A stretch of 61,158 bases of DNA from Nitrospiria bacterium. GTDB taxonomy: Bacteria; Nitrospirota; UBA9217. A program made the position numbers and the translations under genes. The notes under the pieces are model-generated. The model worked only from the letters and a program-made list of their open reading frames with translations, had not been told where the DNA came from and ran no database searches. Below, piece after piece: positions 51,353-60,217 of this stretch. The stretch lies in assembly GCA_919901555.1 (NCBI GenBank), contig CAKKPG010000019.1, positions 1-61,158 of the forward strand, given 5' to 3'. Position 1 is the stretch's first letter, and each line of letters starts with the position of its first letter.

Positions 51353-53737
51353 ATGGAAACAACGGACAAAGCAGAACTGGCCATCCTGAGCGAGATCAGC
51401 AGAATCTCGAACTCCTATATCGAGCTGCCCCAGAAGCTCCAGCGCATCATCGAGGTCATTGCGCGGGGCATGGAAAAGGACGGCGCCTCGGTGTTCCTCG
51501 TGGACCGCACCGGCAAGGCCGTCACCCTGACGGCCGCCATCGGGTTGAACCAGGAGACCGTGGGCAAGCTCACCTTTCCCTTTGGCGAGGGCATCGCCGG
51601 GTGGGTTGCCGAACAGAAAGTCCCGCTCGCCCTGGAGAACCCCTTTTCGGACCCCCGGTTCCAGTACGTGCCTGAAACGGGAATCGAACGCTTCAAATCC
51701 CTCACTGCCGCGCCCATCATGGACGAGGACCGCTGCCTGGGCGTGATCTTCGTGCTCTCCACTGCGCCCTGGAGCGCAACGTCCTCGGACATCACGCTCC
51801 TCACGACCACGGCAAACCAGATCAGCGGGGTGATCAAGGGCGCGCAGCTTTTCCAGAACATCAAGGACCGCCTTGCCGAGCTGGCGACCATCTATGAAAT
51901 AGGCATGGCCCTCACCTCCACCCTCGATCTGGAGCAGCTCCTCTCGCTCATCGCAACGAACACCACCCAGGCCCTCCGCGCACAGGGCTGCGCCCTCCGC
52001 CTCATGAACCTTTCCGGCGTACGCGCCCCGGCAACTGCGGCGCCGGCGCGGTATGTCAGCGATGCCGTCAGGGACGTGGACGCCCGGCTCGGCGAGGCCG
52101 TCGCGGAAAAAACGGCGCGAGAAGGAAGGCCCGTGCTGGTCGAGGACGCCGGCCGGGACCCCCTGCTCGTGAATGCTCCGGGGGCCCCTCCGATATCCAT
52201 TATCAGCGTTCCGCTCATTTTCCACGATGCCGTGACCGGCGTCATCGCCCTCTACGGAAGACAGGGGGACCGGCCGTTCTCGGAGGACGACCTCCAGTTC
52301 CTGGCCACCATCGCGAGCACCGCAGCCGTGGCCATTGAGAACGCCGCCATGTATGAACGCATGGAGGACCTGGCAACGGAGGCGCGGACCCGGGCGCAGG
52401 AGCTTGCCATCCTTTATGACATCGGATCGGCCATGAGCGCCACGCTCAATCTGGACCGCCTGCTTCGGATCATCCTGACGGCGGCCACCATGGGCGGCAC
52501 CGGCCTCGGCTTCAACCGGGCCATGCTGCTGCTGACGAATGAGCGCACCAACACCCTTCAGGGCATGATGGGCGTGGGACCTGCGAGTTGGGATGAGGCG
52601 GGCCGGGCCTGGGGAGAGGTTTCGCGCAAACACAAGAGCCTGATGGAATGGATCCAGACGGGGGAGCTCTTTGAACACCGGGACTCGGAGCTGAACGCCC
52701 TTGCGCGGAGCATCAGGGTCCCCCTCGACCACGGCGAGGGCGTACTCGCCCTCACGGTGCTCGAAAAAAAGGCCTTCAACATCCTCGACGGCGCGTCGAG
52801 TCCCGTCGTCGGCAAGGAGCTCCGCGAGGCCCTGCGGGTGAACAGCTTCGCGACCGTCCCCCTCATTGCAAAGGACAAGGCCATCGGCGTTATCCTCGTC
52901 GACAATATGTTCACCATGCGTCCGATCACCGACCACGACGTCCGCTTCCTCACCATGTTCGCGCACCAGGCGGCCCTGGCCATCGACAACGCCATCATCC
53001 ATTCCAACCTCGAGACGATGAACAAGGACATGCGCATCATGCATGAGCAGCTTGTCCAGTCGGAGAAAATGGCCGCCCTCGGCGCCATGATGGCGGAGAT
53101 CACCCACGAGATCAGGAACCCTCTTGTCTCCATCGGCGGCTTTGCGCGGAGGCTTGCGAGAAAGGTCCTGGACGAGGACGCCAAAAAATATATCGATATC
53201 ATCCTGGGCGAGGTGACGCGCCTGGAGGGGATCATCCACGACAACCTCTCGTACATCAAGGACATCTCCACTCAATTGCAGCCCGGCGACCTCAACGCCG
53301 TGGTCCGGGAGGTCATCGCGCTGTACGATGACGAGCTCCGTCAGAGGAGCATTGCCCTCGTGAAGAGCCTGTCGGAATCCCTGTCCCCTGTCCTGATCGA
53401 TCTCCAGCAGATCAAGCAGGCCGTCATCAACATCGTCACCAACGCCATGGAGGCCATGGAGAACGGCGGCATCCTCGGGATCAGGACATACCCCGTGGAG
53501 GGAGGCCGGGAGGCTGCGGTCGAGATCAGCGATACGGGGCCGGGCGTCTCGGCCGAGGCCATGCACAACCTGTTCAACCCCTACTATACCACCAAGGCGC
53601 GGGGCACCGGACTGGGCCTTCCCATCACCCACCGGATCGTCAAGGCGCACAGAGGCACGATCCAGTTCAAAAACAAAGAGGCCGGCGGAGCATTGTTCAC
53701 GATCAGAATTCCCTACGGGCCGGGCAGGGGCGCATAG
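51353..53737 (+). CDS. Triple-GAF histidine kinase
   Basis: A 794-residue soluble kinase with three GAF sensory domains (about 15-165 with GEGIAGWVAEQKVPLALEN; about 185-330; about 355-540). HisKA follows, with the His in ITHEIRNPLVSIGGFARRL (about 583). HATPase (about 670-790) carries NIVTNAMEAMENGG, DTGPGVS and GTGLGLPI. The domain order suggests sensing of small cytosolic ligands or redox state. No Shine-Dalgarno precedes the ATG at 51353 because a word array lies there. The partner receiver follows 26 nt downstream. Confidence 0.92.
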   Translation: METTDKAELAILSEISRISNSYIELPQKLQRIIEVIARGMEKDGASVFLVDRTGKAVTLTAAIGLNQETVGKLTFPFGEGIAGWVAEQKVPLALENPFSDPRFQYVPETGIERFKSLTAAPIMDEDRCLGVIFVLSTAPWSATSSDITLLTTTANQISGVIKGAQLFQNIKDRLAELATIYEIGMALTSTLDLEQLLSLIATNTTQALRAQGCALRLMNLSGVRAPATAAPARYVSDAVRDVDARLGEAVAEKTAREGRPVLVEDAGRDPLLVNAPGAPPISIISVPLIFHDAVTGVIALYGRQGDRPFSEDDLQFLATIASTAAVAIENAAMYERMEDLATEARTRAQELAILYDIGSAMSATLNLDRLLRIILTAATMGGTGLGFNRAMLLLTNERTNTLQGMMGVGPASWDEAGRAWGEVSRKHKSLMEWIQTGELFEHRDSELNALARSIRVPLDHGEGVLALTVLEKKAFNILDGASSPVVGKELREALRVNSFATVPLIAKDKAIGVILVDNMFTMRPITDHDVRFLTMFAHQAALAIDNAIIHSNLETMNKDMRIMHEQLVQSEKMAALGAMMAEITHEIRNPLVSIGGFARRLARKVLDEDAKKYIDIILGEVTRLEGIIHDNLSYIKDISTQLQPGDLNAVVREVIALYDDELRQRSIALVKSLSESLSPVLIDLQQIKQAVINIVTNAMEAMENGGILGIRTYPVEGGREAAVEISDTGPGVSAEAMHNLFNPYYTTKARGTGLGLPITHRIVKAHRGTIQFKNKEAGGALFTIRIPYGPGRGA

Positions 53738-53763
53738 TCAAGGTTAAACCAAGGAGGATGGAC

Positions 53764-54114
53764 ATGAAGAAAATCCTGGTTGTGGACGATGAGGAGAACA
53801 TCCGCAAACTCTACAAGGAAGAGCTGGAGGAGATGGGCTACGAGGTCACGGCCGCTTCCGACGGGGCCCTGGCCCTGGCGGCAATGGACGCAGCGAAGTT
53901 CGACCTCGTCACCCTCGACATGCGCATGAAAGGCATGGACGGGATCGAGACGCTGCGCAGGCTGAAGGAGAAGGACAGCGCCGTGCCCGTTGTCATTTCC
54001 ACCGCCTACGAGGAATACAAGCACGATTTCGGAAGCTGGGCCTCCGACGCGTACATCGTCAAGTCCGCGGACACCGCCGCGCTCCGGGACGCCGTTAAAA
54101 AGATACTGGGATGA
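53764..54114 (+). CDS. Single-domain response regulator
   Basis: A 116-residue receiver. AAGGAGGATGGAC sets the ATG at 53764 (an ATG at 53758 is too close to the AAGGAGG). It has ILVVDDEENIRKLY, the phospho-Asp in LVTLDMRMKGMDG, ISTAYEEYKHDF and YIVKSADT, where the usual KP is KS. It is the likely partner of the triple-GAF kinase. It overlaps rlmD by 4 nt (ATGA). Confidence 0.9.
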   Translation: MKKILVVDDEENIRKLYKEELEEMGYEVTAASDGALALAAMDAAKFDLVTLDMRMKGMDGIETLRRLKEKDSAVPVVISTAYEEYKHDFGSWASDAYIVKSADTAALRDAVKKILG

Positions 54115-55400
54115 TGCGGGAAGTCGAGATAACCGTCGAGAAGCTCGTCCACGGCGGCATGGGAATGTCGCGGCTCCAGACCGGCCAGACGGTGTTCGTG
54201 GCCGGCGTTCTGCCGGAAGAGCGGGCCCTCGTTCGCATCGTCAGAAGAAGAAAAGGAATTTTTGAGGCCGTGCCGGTGAGCATCATCACCCCGTCACCGG
54301 ACCGCATCGCCCCGCCCTGCGCAGGGGAAAAGCAGTGCACCGGCGCCACCTGGCCGCACATCGCATATCCGGCGCAGCTCAGGTACAAGCAGGAGATCCT
54401 GCTGGACACCCTCCGGAGAATCGGCGGCATGGAGCCGAAGAGGCTGCTGCCGATCCTTCCATCGCCGCGCACCGACCACTACCGTCTCCGCACCCAGTTC
54501 AACGTCCGCACAACGGACGGGATGCAGCGCATCGGTTTTTTCCGCCAGGGCACGTATCAGCTCATCGAGGTGGAAGACGCCTTTCTGCTCCATCCGCTCA
54601 TCAACAAGACACTGAACGGCATCAGGAGCCTTTCCAGTCGCCTGCCGGCTCTGACGGAAATTCATATCAACGTGAGTTCAACGGAAGAAGTGCACGTTCT
54701 TTTTTTCAGCCGGCAAGAATCTTATCCCCCCATGGACCAACTCCTTGCAGAGCTTAAAAAATGGTCGCCTGAGGTCATCGGCATTTCCGGGTTTGTTGCC
54801 AGGAAGAAGGTCTTCTCCCTCGGCAGAAATTATCTCACCCTGGTCATGGATGGCATGACGTTCCGGGCGACGGAAGGAAACTTCTTTCAGGTCAACTGGG
54901 AGCAGAACAGGAACATGGTAAGGACCGTGCTGGACTTCGCCGGGCTCACCGGCGGCGAGACCGTGCTCGACCTCTACTGCGGCATCGGCAACTTCTCTTT
55001 GCCGCTCGCAAAGAAAGCAAAGACCGTGATCGGCATCGAATCCGGCTATGCAGCTATTGAAGATGCTCGGAAAAACGCGGCGTTGAATGAAATAGCAAAT
55101 GTGGAATTCATTGCCGATGACATGGAGAAGGGTTTAAAAACATTGATCCGGAGAAAAATGCGGGCGGACGTTATCGTCCTCGACCCGCCCCGGGCCGGCG
55201 CCACGCTCAAGACCCTGGAGCGCGTCCTCGCCTTCGTCCCGCGGAAGATCATCTACGTCTCGTGCAATCCTTCGACCCTGGCGAGGGACCTGAAATACTT
55301 CCACCTCTTCGGCTTCCGCCTCGACCGTCTCCAGCCCGTGGACATGTTCCCCTATACCTATCATATCGAGTGTGTGGCGGAGATGGTGAGGGGGGGGTAG
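54111..55400 (+). CDS. 23S rRNA (uracil-C5)-methyltransferase, RlmD/TrmA family
   Basis: A 429-residue RNA methyltransferase. An N-terminal TRAM domain (about 1-60, EITVEKLVHGGMGMSRL) is followed by an Fe-S-like Cys segment PPCAGEKQCTGATWPH. Here the third cluster Cys of the usual CxGCxWQH pattern is replaced by Ala. The SAM domain has LDLYCGIGNFSLPLAKKA and VLDPPRAG, and the catalytic Cys is in VSCNPSTLARDL. RlmD methylates U1939, but the exact uridine cannot be fixed from sequence. The loss of a cluster ligand suggests the Fe-S cluster may be absent. Confidence 0.88.
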   Translation: MMREVEITVEKLVHGGMGMSRLQTGQTVFVAGVLPEERALVRIVRRRKGIFEAVPVSIITPSPDRIAPPCAGEKQCTGATWPHIAYPAQLRYKQEILLDTLRRIGGMEPKRLLPILPSPRTDHYRLRTQFNVRTTDGMQRIGFFRQGTYQLIEVEDAFLLHPLINKTLNGIRSLSSRLPALTEIHINVSSTEEVHVLFFSRQESYPPMDQLLAELKKWSPEVIGISGFVARKKVFSLGRNYLTLVMDGMTFRATEGNFFQVNWEQNRNMVRTVLDFAGLTGGETVLDLYCGIGNFSLPLAKKAKTVIGIESGYAAIEDARKNAALNEIANVEFIADDMEKGLKTLIRRKMRADVIVLDPPRAGATLKTLERVLAFVPRKIIYVSCNPSTLARDLKYFHLFGFRLDRLQPVDMFPYTYHIECVAEMVRGG

Positions 55401-55405
55401 TGCGG

Positions 55406-55756
55406 TTATCTTTTATTGTATTTCACGGCATTGTCTTTGGCCGGGTCCACGGGGTACTTCTTCGCGTTCTTCTCGATCTTTTCGATGACCGCCTGCTCAA
55501 TGTCCACGTTCAATTTGTCCGCCGGACGGACAAGGTAGATGAGCACGTCCGCGATCTCCTCCCGCACCAGACCCATGTCCTTTTCAGAGTTGACGACCTG
55601 CTTCGACTGCTCATCCGTCAGCCACTGGAAGATTTCGAGCAGCTCCGCCGCCTCCGCTGCCAGGGCCATGGAGCGGTTTTTCGGGGTATGGAATTGGTCC
55701 CCGTTGCGTTCTTTGGCAAAATCAGCAAGGCGTTTCTGAATATCAGCAACATTCAT
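55406..55756 (-). CDS. MazG-like nucleotide pyrophosphohydrolase (dCTPase type)
   Basis: A 116-residue all-alpha NTP pyrophosphatase. The metal-binding acidic helices are SMALAAEAAELLEIFQW and VREEIADVLIYLVRPAD, with the C-terminal IEKIEKNAKKYP typical of the RS21-C6/DCTPP1 subgroup that clears dCTP and modified nucleotides. The ATG at 55756 (MNVADIQ) fits the family. It is downstream of, and in line with, the DprA-like gene on the minus strand, with a 13-nt gap. It could be a housekeeping or defence-associated enzyme. Confidence 0.88.
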   Translation of the reverse strand: MNVADIQKRLADFAKERNGDQFHTPKNRSMALAAEAAELLEIFQWLTDEQSKQVVNSEKDMGLVREEIADVLIYLVRPADKLNVDIEQAVIEKIEKNAKKYPVDPAKDNAVKYNKR

Positions 55757-55769
55757 GATAAATATTCCA

Positions 55770-56372
55770 TCAAAGGGTCGCAGCTCGCGCGCCAAGCGCA
55801 ACAAGATTAATGTTTGCATCGTTGTCCAAGGTCGTAAAAGGCTTGCCCCTGGCAGCCAGCTCATGGCAAAAGGCTTCAATCTTTTCGCCTTCGGCTGCAT
55901 GTGCGACGAAAACATCATCCGCAATCGCAGCCACGAAACGATTTCTGATCAGCGCCGTCTCAGCCGTCATCCGTTTATCTTTTTCTGGAAACGCGGAAAG
56001 GAACAGAAGGCGGCTTTCCGCCAGCGGTGTTCTATACTCCGCCTTGAGCCGCATGGTCTCGATGCTTCTGGCCGGACAGACGATCACAGGCTGTCTGCCT
56101 CTGAGCAAGATGGACAGGCATTCCTGCTCCATGGGCGAATGAAAACCGCCGATCACCGTTATTCCTTCGTTGCGCCACTTCTTCGCCAGATCGTAGGTCT
56201 TGATGATCAGATCGCCGGGGCACTTGGAGGAGCAGAAAAAGGCGGCCTTCTTCTCTTTGAGAATATCGAGGTTCCCCAGAACGGCGACTCGTTCCGGTGT
56301 CTGATCGGCGAGATATTTCCTGAGCCCCACTGGAAAACCAGGATCGCTCTGATTGAGATATACAATGCCCAT
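55770..56372 (-). CDS. DprA-like (SLOG-superfamily) Rossmann protein
   Basis: A protein of about 200 residues from the ATG at 56372 (MGIVYLN; the open frame extends to 56450). The DprA/Smf-type core shows DPGFPVGLRKYLADQTPERV, VAVLGNLDIL, the phosphate-binding GITVIGGFHSPMEQECLSIL and QPVIVCPARSIETMRL. It lacks the DprA winged-helix and SAM-like domains, so it is not a transformation DprA. Stand-alone SLOG proteins are thought to sense or process nucleotides, and some act in anti-phage systems. Pairing with a MazG-like enzyme is suggestive. Confidence 0.78.
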   Translation of the reverse strand: MGIVYLNQSDPGFPVGLRKYLADQTPERVAVLGNLDILKEKKAAFFCSSKCPGDLIIKTYDLAKKWRNEGITVIGGFHSPMEQECLSILLRGRQPVIVCPARSIETMRLKAEYRTPLAESRLLFLSAFPEKDKRMTAETALIRNRFVAAIADDVFVAHAAEGEKIEAFCHELAARGKPFTTLDNDANINLVALGARAATL

Positions 56373-56588
56373 AGTTATGGAATTCTCTTGCAGCCGGGAT
56401 ATATCATTTTGCTCTAAAAACCCCTTGACAGTCGTAATAACATATGTCAATATGTAATTACATCATCTACCAATGGTGGTAGAAGGAGATCGGGGGCCGC
56501 TCATAGAATATATGGGCGGTCGCTGCTTTTTTACAGCATTTTTTCATATTTCCGGCGCAGTTCCGCTCTTTTCCCGAAGTTCATACTC

Positions 56589-56617
56589 TTGACATCGATG
56601 ATAATAAGCTGTACTAT
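56589..56617 (+). promoter_or_regulatory. Promoter giving a leaderless antitoxin transcript
   Basis: Perfect -35 TTGACA (56589-56594), 17-bp spacer, -10 TACTAT (56612-56617). The expected start coincides with the ATG at 56624, and no Shine-Dalgarno is present. Confidence 0.6.
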
Positions 56618-56623
56618 TTATCC

Positions 56624-56821
56624 ATGAAAGCACATGCTCAATATATTACCGACGAAAAAGGAAAAAAGAAAGCCATTATCCTTGACCTCAAGGAGTATGA
56701 AAAACTCATCCATGCCCTTGAGGATCTTGAGGATAGGAAAGCCTTCCTCTCCGTCGTCCGCGAGAAAGCCATCCCGTACGGCGAAATCGAATCCCGCCTG
56801 AAGAAATCCAAGCGCCTCTGA
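56624..56821 (+). CDS. Phd/YefM-like antitoxin
   Basis: A 65-residue antitoxin with the Phd/YefM-type pattern AQYITDEKGKKKAIILDLKEYEKLIHALEDLED, followed by a charged toxin-binding tail (SRLKKSKRL). The TGA stop overlaps the ATG of the toxin gene, so translation is coupled. The transcript is probably leaderless. Confidence 0.88.
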   Translation: MKAHAQYITDEKGKKKAIILDLKEYEKLIHALEDLEDRKAFLSVVREKAIPYGEIESRLKKSKRL

Positions 56822-57072
56822 TGTATACGCTCCTCGCCAAACCAACCGTCGAGAAAGACTTGCGCGCTATACGTCCAGAGGACCTCGTGGTCCTGAACGA
56901 TAAAATCAAGTCACTCGCCGAACAGCCCCGGCAGCATAAAACCGAAAAGCTCAGAGGCGTCGAAGGATACCGGCTTCGAGTCGGGAAATATCGAATTCTC
57001 TATGACATCGACGAACATGCGAAAACCGTGACCATCCACCGCGTGCAGCACCGAAAAGAAGTATACCGCTGA
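56821..57072 (+). CDS. RelE/ParE-family toxin
   Basis: An 83-residue toxin of the RelE/ParE fold: FLAKPTVEKDL-like start (LLAKPTVEKDLRAI), then KLRGVEGYRLRVGKYRILYDID and the C-terminal VHRVQHRKEVYR-type motif (IHRVQHRKEVYR). The RxGxYRI and HRxxxY patterns fit ribosome-dependent mRNA interferases (RelE). It is paired with the antitoxin gene immediately upstream. Confidence 0.93.
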   Translation: MYTLLAKPTVEKDLRAIRPEDLVVLNDKIKSLAEQPRQHKTEKLRGVEGYRLRVGKYRILYDIDEHAKTVTIHRVQHRKEVYR

Positions 57073-57213
57073 GCATTGTTTCGACACATTGAACTCCACT
57101 CCGCGCTGCAATTCGGGATCATGCATTGATCTCCGGCTGGAATCTATTCCACAGCCATCTCGATTTTCCTACGTCTCGTCTTATGCAATCTGAAATCCGC
57201 AATCCGCAATCAG

Positions 57214-57325
57214 AATGCCGCCTTTTCACATCTCACAGAATCAATTCGATGTCGCGTCCAAAGAAACCGGTCTTTGATCCATCCCGCCGCAATGCACTCT
57301 GAGAACGAACGTCCCCGAAGTTCTT
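57214..57325 (-). repeat. About 110-bp dispersed repeat, copy 1
   Basis: The core GATCCATCCCGCCGCAATGC and flanks are shared with copies at 58097, 59166 and 60673. The short unit ACGTCCCCGAAGTTCTTT is doubled at its end (57309-57344). ATCCGCAATCCGCAATC words lie just to the left. It sits at the 3' side of the TumE gene. Confidence 0.88.
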
Positions 57326-57363
57326 TACGTCCCCGAAGTTCTTTAAGTCCGCAAGGATCGAAG

Positions 57364-57759
57364 TTATTCTTCCTTTTGAGTGTAGGAGCCTTCTATTTCT
57401 TCGAGAACTGCGGACAAATCAATCCGACTGTCGGATTCAATAAGTTCCCCGGTCTGCAGATGCTTGTGGTGAGGAAACGTCTTCAACTTCTTTGCATGGG
57501 GGTCGGGAGAATTATCGTATCGGAAGATGACGATTCCCGACCGCCGGTGGTTATAGCCGTACAGGTATTTTTCGACGGCCTCCCCCTTGCTTTCGATGAA
57601 TTCCTTGAAGTCGAGGGCGGTCCCGTTCCTGAATTCTATGATGCCGGAAAGAAAGGCGATGTCATGGGTTTTTCTGTCGATGGTAAAGGTGTAGGAGGAC
57701 ACGAACGAGTTTGAGGCGATGCGGGCTTCCAGTGCGCCAATATACTTATCGATACTCAA
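57364..57759 (-). CDS. TumE-like toxin (DUF6516)
   Basis: A 131-residue protein matching the TumE family: YTFTIDRKTHDIAFLSGIIEF, then GTALDFKEFIES, YGYNHRRSGIVIFRYDN and the conserved end FPHHKHLQTGELIESD ... LSAVLEEIE. The family is a predicted toxin with an adjacent helical antitoxin, found here with a 14-nt overlap. The mechanism is not well established. Confidence 0.85.
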   Translation of the reverse strand: MSIDKYIGALEARIASNSFVSSYTFTIDRKTHDIAFLSGIIEFRNGTALDFKEFIESKGEAVEKYLYGYNHRRSGIVIFRYDNSPDPHAKKLKTFPHHKHLQTGELIESDSRIDLSAVLEEIEGSYTQKEE

Positions 57760-58021
57760 AGCTGATCTCCTCGAGCGATTTCAGCCTGCCCTGCAATCGC
57801 CGCAGGGACTCAATCTCACCCTCCCATTCCACAAGGATCATGTCGTCAACCGAGCCGTAAAGCCGCTGCCGGTCAAACGAGCCGTATTTTGCCTCGAACT
57901 CTTTTAGCTTTTGCTCGATCTTTTCCACGGTCCTTCTGAGCAGGTGGATCTCCGTATCAATGGCGAATTTTATCTTTTCGCGCGCCCACGTGTCGTCGGT
58001 TTCGATAATAAGCTTTGTCAT
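57746..58021 (-). CDS. TumA-like antitoxin
   Basis: A 91-residue helical protein. GGAGGTGAGTGCC sets the ATG at 58021 (MTKLIIETDD). The helix around IHLLRRTVEKIEQKLKEFEA and the segment YGSVDDMILVEWEGEIESL are typical of the antitoxin encoded before TumE. The open frame runs further upstream into the dispersed repeat, but that part is not real coding sequence. Confidence 0.83.
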   Translation of the reverse strand: MTKLIIETDDTWAREKIKFAIDTEIHLLRRTVEKIEQKLKEFEAKYGSFDRQRLYGSVDDMILVEWEGEIESLRRLQGRLKSLEEISFEYR

Positions 58022-58096
58022 GGCACTCACCTCCGCATATGTGATAATTCTACCAGAATACCCCTGTAAAATCAATCGCTGATACTGAACCTCTGT

Positions 58097-58214
58097 TTTG
58101 CATCCCACAAAATCAATTCGATGTCGCGTGCAAAGAAACAGGCCTTTGATCCATCCCGCCGCAAAGCACTCTGAGAACGAACGTCGCCAAGGTTGCTCCG
58201 TCCCCAAGGTTGCT
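58097..58214 (-). repeat. About 110-bp dispersed repeat, copy 2
   Basis: The same core as copy 1, with a doubled 17-bp unit (GAGCAACCTTGG type) at 58183-58216. It abuts the truncated 3' end of the AlbA_2 gene exactly. Confidence 0.88.
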
Positions 58215-58921
58215 CAATGCGGCAGGGCATCAAGGAGGCTGCGCTCTTTCCCGAACATGAGCAACCCGGCAAGCGTCAGGCCCTCTTCACCGGTTTTACG
58301 ATCTCTTCGCAAACCGCCCAGGCGTTCCAATAAGTCTAAATCACTGAGGGCAAGGAAGGGGTGGCCCGAATCATGGGACGCGAAACGGTTCCGGTAAGCG
58401 CTCAGAGTTTCAGGATCGATATCGCTGAGGTCGAACCCGTCAAGAATCTTCGCGTCCTGAGGTACCTCGGATGCGTCCCGCAGCATCTGACGCACTTCCG
58501 CTTCGGTGCAGCGGTAGTCACCTTCATAATTCCGTTTGTACGTCCCAGTGAGCGGATTGCCATTAATGAATACCGGTCGTTGCTGTCGCACGGCACGCGG
58601 AACATGGATAATGATGATTTTACGACCGCCAGCGGAAAGAACATGGACATCGGACTCGGAACAGATGGGCGGAGAAAGCTTCTGCGGGTTATTATGCGAA
58701 TCCCAGAAGGTCTTCATCAGCGCTTCCGGTTTACGGATACCGGCAAGCTCAAATTTTTCTCCCGTCTGTGTTATCCCGAGGACAATATATCCGCTTTCAG
58801 TATTTGCAAACGCAGAGACCGTTTCCCAAAGGGACTTCGGCAGTCCCCCTTCGGCTAACTTGAATTCGACATCCTGGTCTTCGCCGATGTCCAACTGTTT
58901 TAATATTTCATCGATATTCAC
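58214..58921 (-). pseudogene. AlbA_2 (Schlafen-like) ATP-binding protein, C-terminally truncated
   Basis: 235 residues remain of a family usually 400-550 long. The N-terminal AlbA_2 domain is intact: GEDQDVEFKLAEGGLPKSLWE, SAFANTESGYIVLGI, VHVPRAVRQQRPVFINGN-like IIIIHVPRAVRQQRP, and the region around EVRQMLRDAS. The wHTH and HATPase-like part that should follow TLAGLLMFGKERSLLDALPH is missing, because copy 2 of the dispersed repeat starts there. Family members are regulators or nucleases, and some are in defence loci. It is probably inactive, or a shortened nucleic-acid-binding protein. Confidence 0.8.
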
Positions 58922-59090
58922 TTACAACTCCACAATGTCTGAACGCGTGAAATGCTTTTTACCTCAAGTATCGCGACACGTTAAAATCGAAACATGTTTT
59001 AGCGGTTCGGCGCATTTGGGAAAAGCGCTCTATAACGGCAAAAGCATATCGTTAAACCGTTTCTCGCAATATCTTTTGCAACTTCATCGT

Positions 59091-59142
59091 GGGCGGCACT
59101 TACCAGCTATTGTGGTGGCTTGCTGCCGTGAGCCGGACTGCA
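59091..59142 (-). repeat. 52-bp repeat, copy A
   Basis: The CACTTACCAGCTATTGTGG ... GCCGTGAGCCGG unit, repeated at 60517-60568. Both copies lie just upstream (plus-strand sense) of a copy of the 110-bp repeat, so together they form a composite element. Confidence 0.82.
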
Positions 59143-59165
59143 AATTTACCGTGACTGCCGCCTCA

Positions 59166-59274
59166 CGCCGCCTTTTCACATCTCTCAGAATCAATTCGAT
59201 GTCGCGTGCAAAGAAACAGGCCTTTGATCCATCCCGGCGCAATGCGCTCTGAGAACGAACCTCCCCAAAGTTCT
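59166..59274 (-). repeat. About 110-bp dispersed repeat, copy 3
   Basis: CGCCGCCTTTTCACATC through GAACCTCCCCAAAGTTC, with the same core as the other copies. It separates the N-terminal and C-terminal AlbA_2 fragments. Confidence 0.88.
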
Positions 59275-59326
59275 GCACAGTGCAACAATATAGACCTGGC
59301 CCCAAGAAGTTGTTTGCCTGCATAAT

Positions 59327-59740
59327 TCATTTATTTTCACGGTATTTATATAATTCCCATCGCGCTCCCTTGCCGCGTTTGCCCTTCACCGGCCGGATCA
59401 TTTTCTTTCTCCGCATTTCCTGAAGAAGGTTGGTAACGAAATTTCTTTTTTGTGACTGGCTGAGAGCATCGGATATTTTGTCCAGCATAAGCTTGTCGAA
59501 ATCAGCCCGTGTAGCAGTCCCGAACTTGGCAAGGTATTCTTGCACCATCTTCAAGTAGTGTTGTTTATCAAAGGCCCTCTTCCTGATGTAGTCGGCCTTT
59601 GTTGCTGAACGGGGTTTGTTCTACGTGAAATTCCGGTTGCTTCAGGAAGGATTCTTCCATCTCCTCGTACATGCGCGGGATGCCCTCCCCTTCTTCCCGC
59701 ATGATGCCGCGTCAGCCGACACCCGGACCATCAGGGGATT
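59327..59740 (-). pseudogene. C-terminal fragment of an AlbA_2-family gene, frameshifted
   Basis: The last 75 residues from an internal ATG at 59554 (KMVQEYLAKFGTATRADFDK to WELYKYRENK) form the winged-helix end typical of AlbA_2 proteins. Upstream, the frame continues as ATKADYIRKRAFDKQHYL, and in another frame REEGEGIPRMYEEMEESFL can be read, which is the conserved ATPase-like segment. The fragment thus has at least one frameshift and lacks its N-terminal half. It is complementary to, but not contiguous with, the fragment at 58214-58921. Confidence 0.7.
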
Positions 59741-59782
59741 GCGGCTGGCATGAATTCGCTTGCGAAGGTCCGACAGGAGAAT

Positions 59783-60217
59783 TCACAGCTCGAGAATGGG
59801 GAACCCGATTGTCTTTACCAACGTTGTAAGCCGTTTGTCCGCGCAGACAAAGGTAATGTCCTTCTCGGCGACAATGGATAGCGTGGCGATCTGCAAAGCG
59901 TCCAGGGAGAAGAGATGATTGATCCTGCCGTGCGCGCCCAGAATATCCATGGCCGCATCAACGATGAAAGAGGCGACGTGAACAACGACGAAACGGATGG
60001 CGCAGTCCGCAAAAAAACGGTCCCTCACTGCCGCCAGCGTATCGGCGGTTATCTCGCCCGTTCTCAGTTTCTTGTGAATCGTAGAAAGAAGCTCCACCTT
60101 GCTGAGTTCAGAGATCACGATCGCCTCGCCGTCCCGGTACAGCGGAAGGACCCGGTCGCTCCCCGCTTCTTGGTGATACAGCTTGACAATGGCCGACGTG
60201 TCGAAGAAATACTGCAT
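59783..60217 (-). CDS. PIN-domain toxin (VapC-like)
   Basis: A 144-residue ribonuclease toxin. PIN residues are YFFDTSAIVKLYHQEAGS (Asp), VISELSKVELLSTIHKK (Glu), NHLFSLDALQIATLSI (Asp) and FVCADKRLTTL. It resembles the PIN toxin at 21974 in length and in the YFFDTSAxVK start. The ATG at 60217 overlaps the antitoxin stop region. Confidence 0.9.
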   Translation of the reverse strand: MQYFFDTSAIVKLYHQEAGSDRVLPLYRDGEAIVISELSKVELLSTIHKKLRTGEITADTLAAVRDRFFADCAIRFVVVHVASFIVDAAMDILGAHGRINHLFSLDALQIATLSIVAEKDITFVCADKRLTTLVKTIGFPILEL

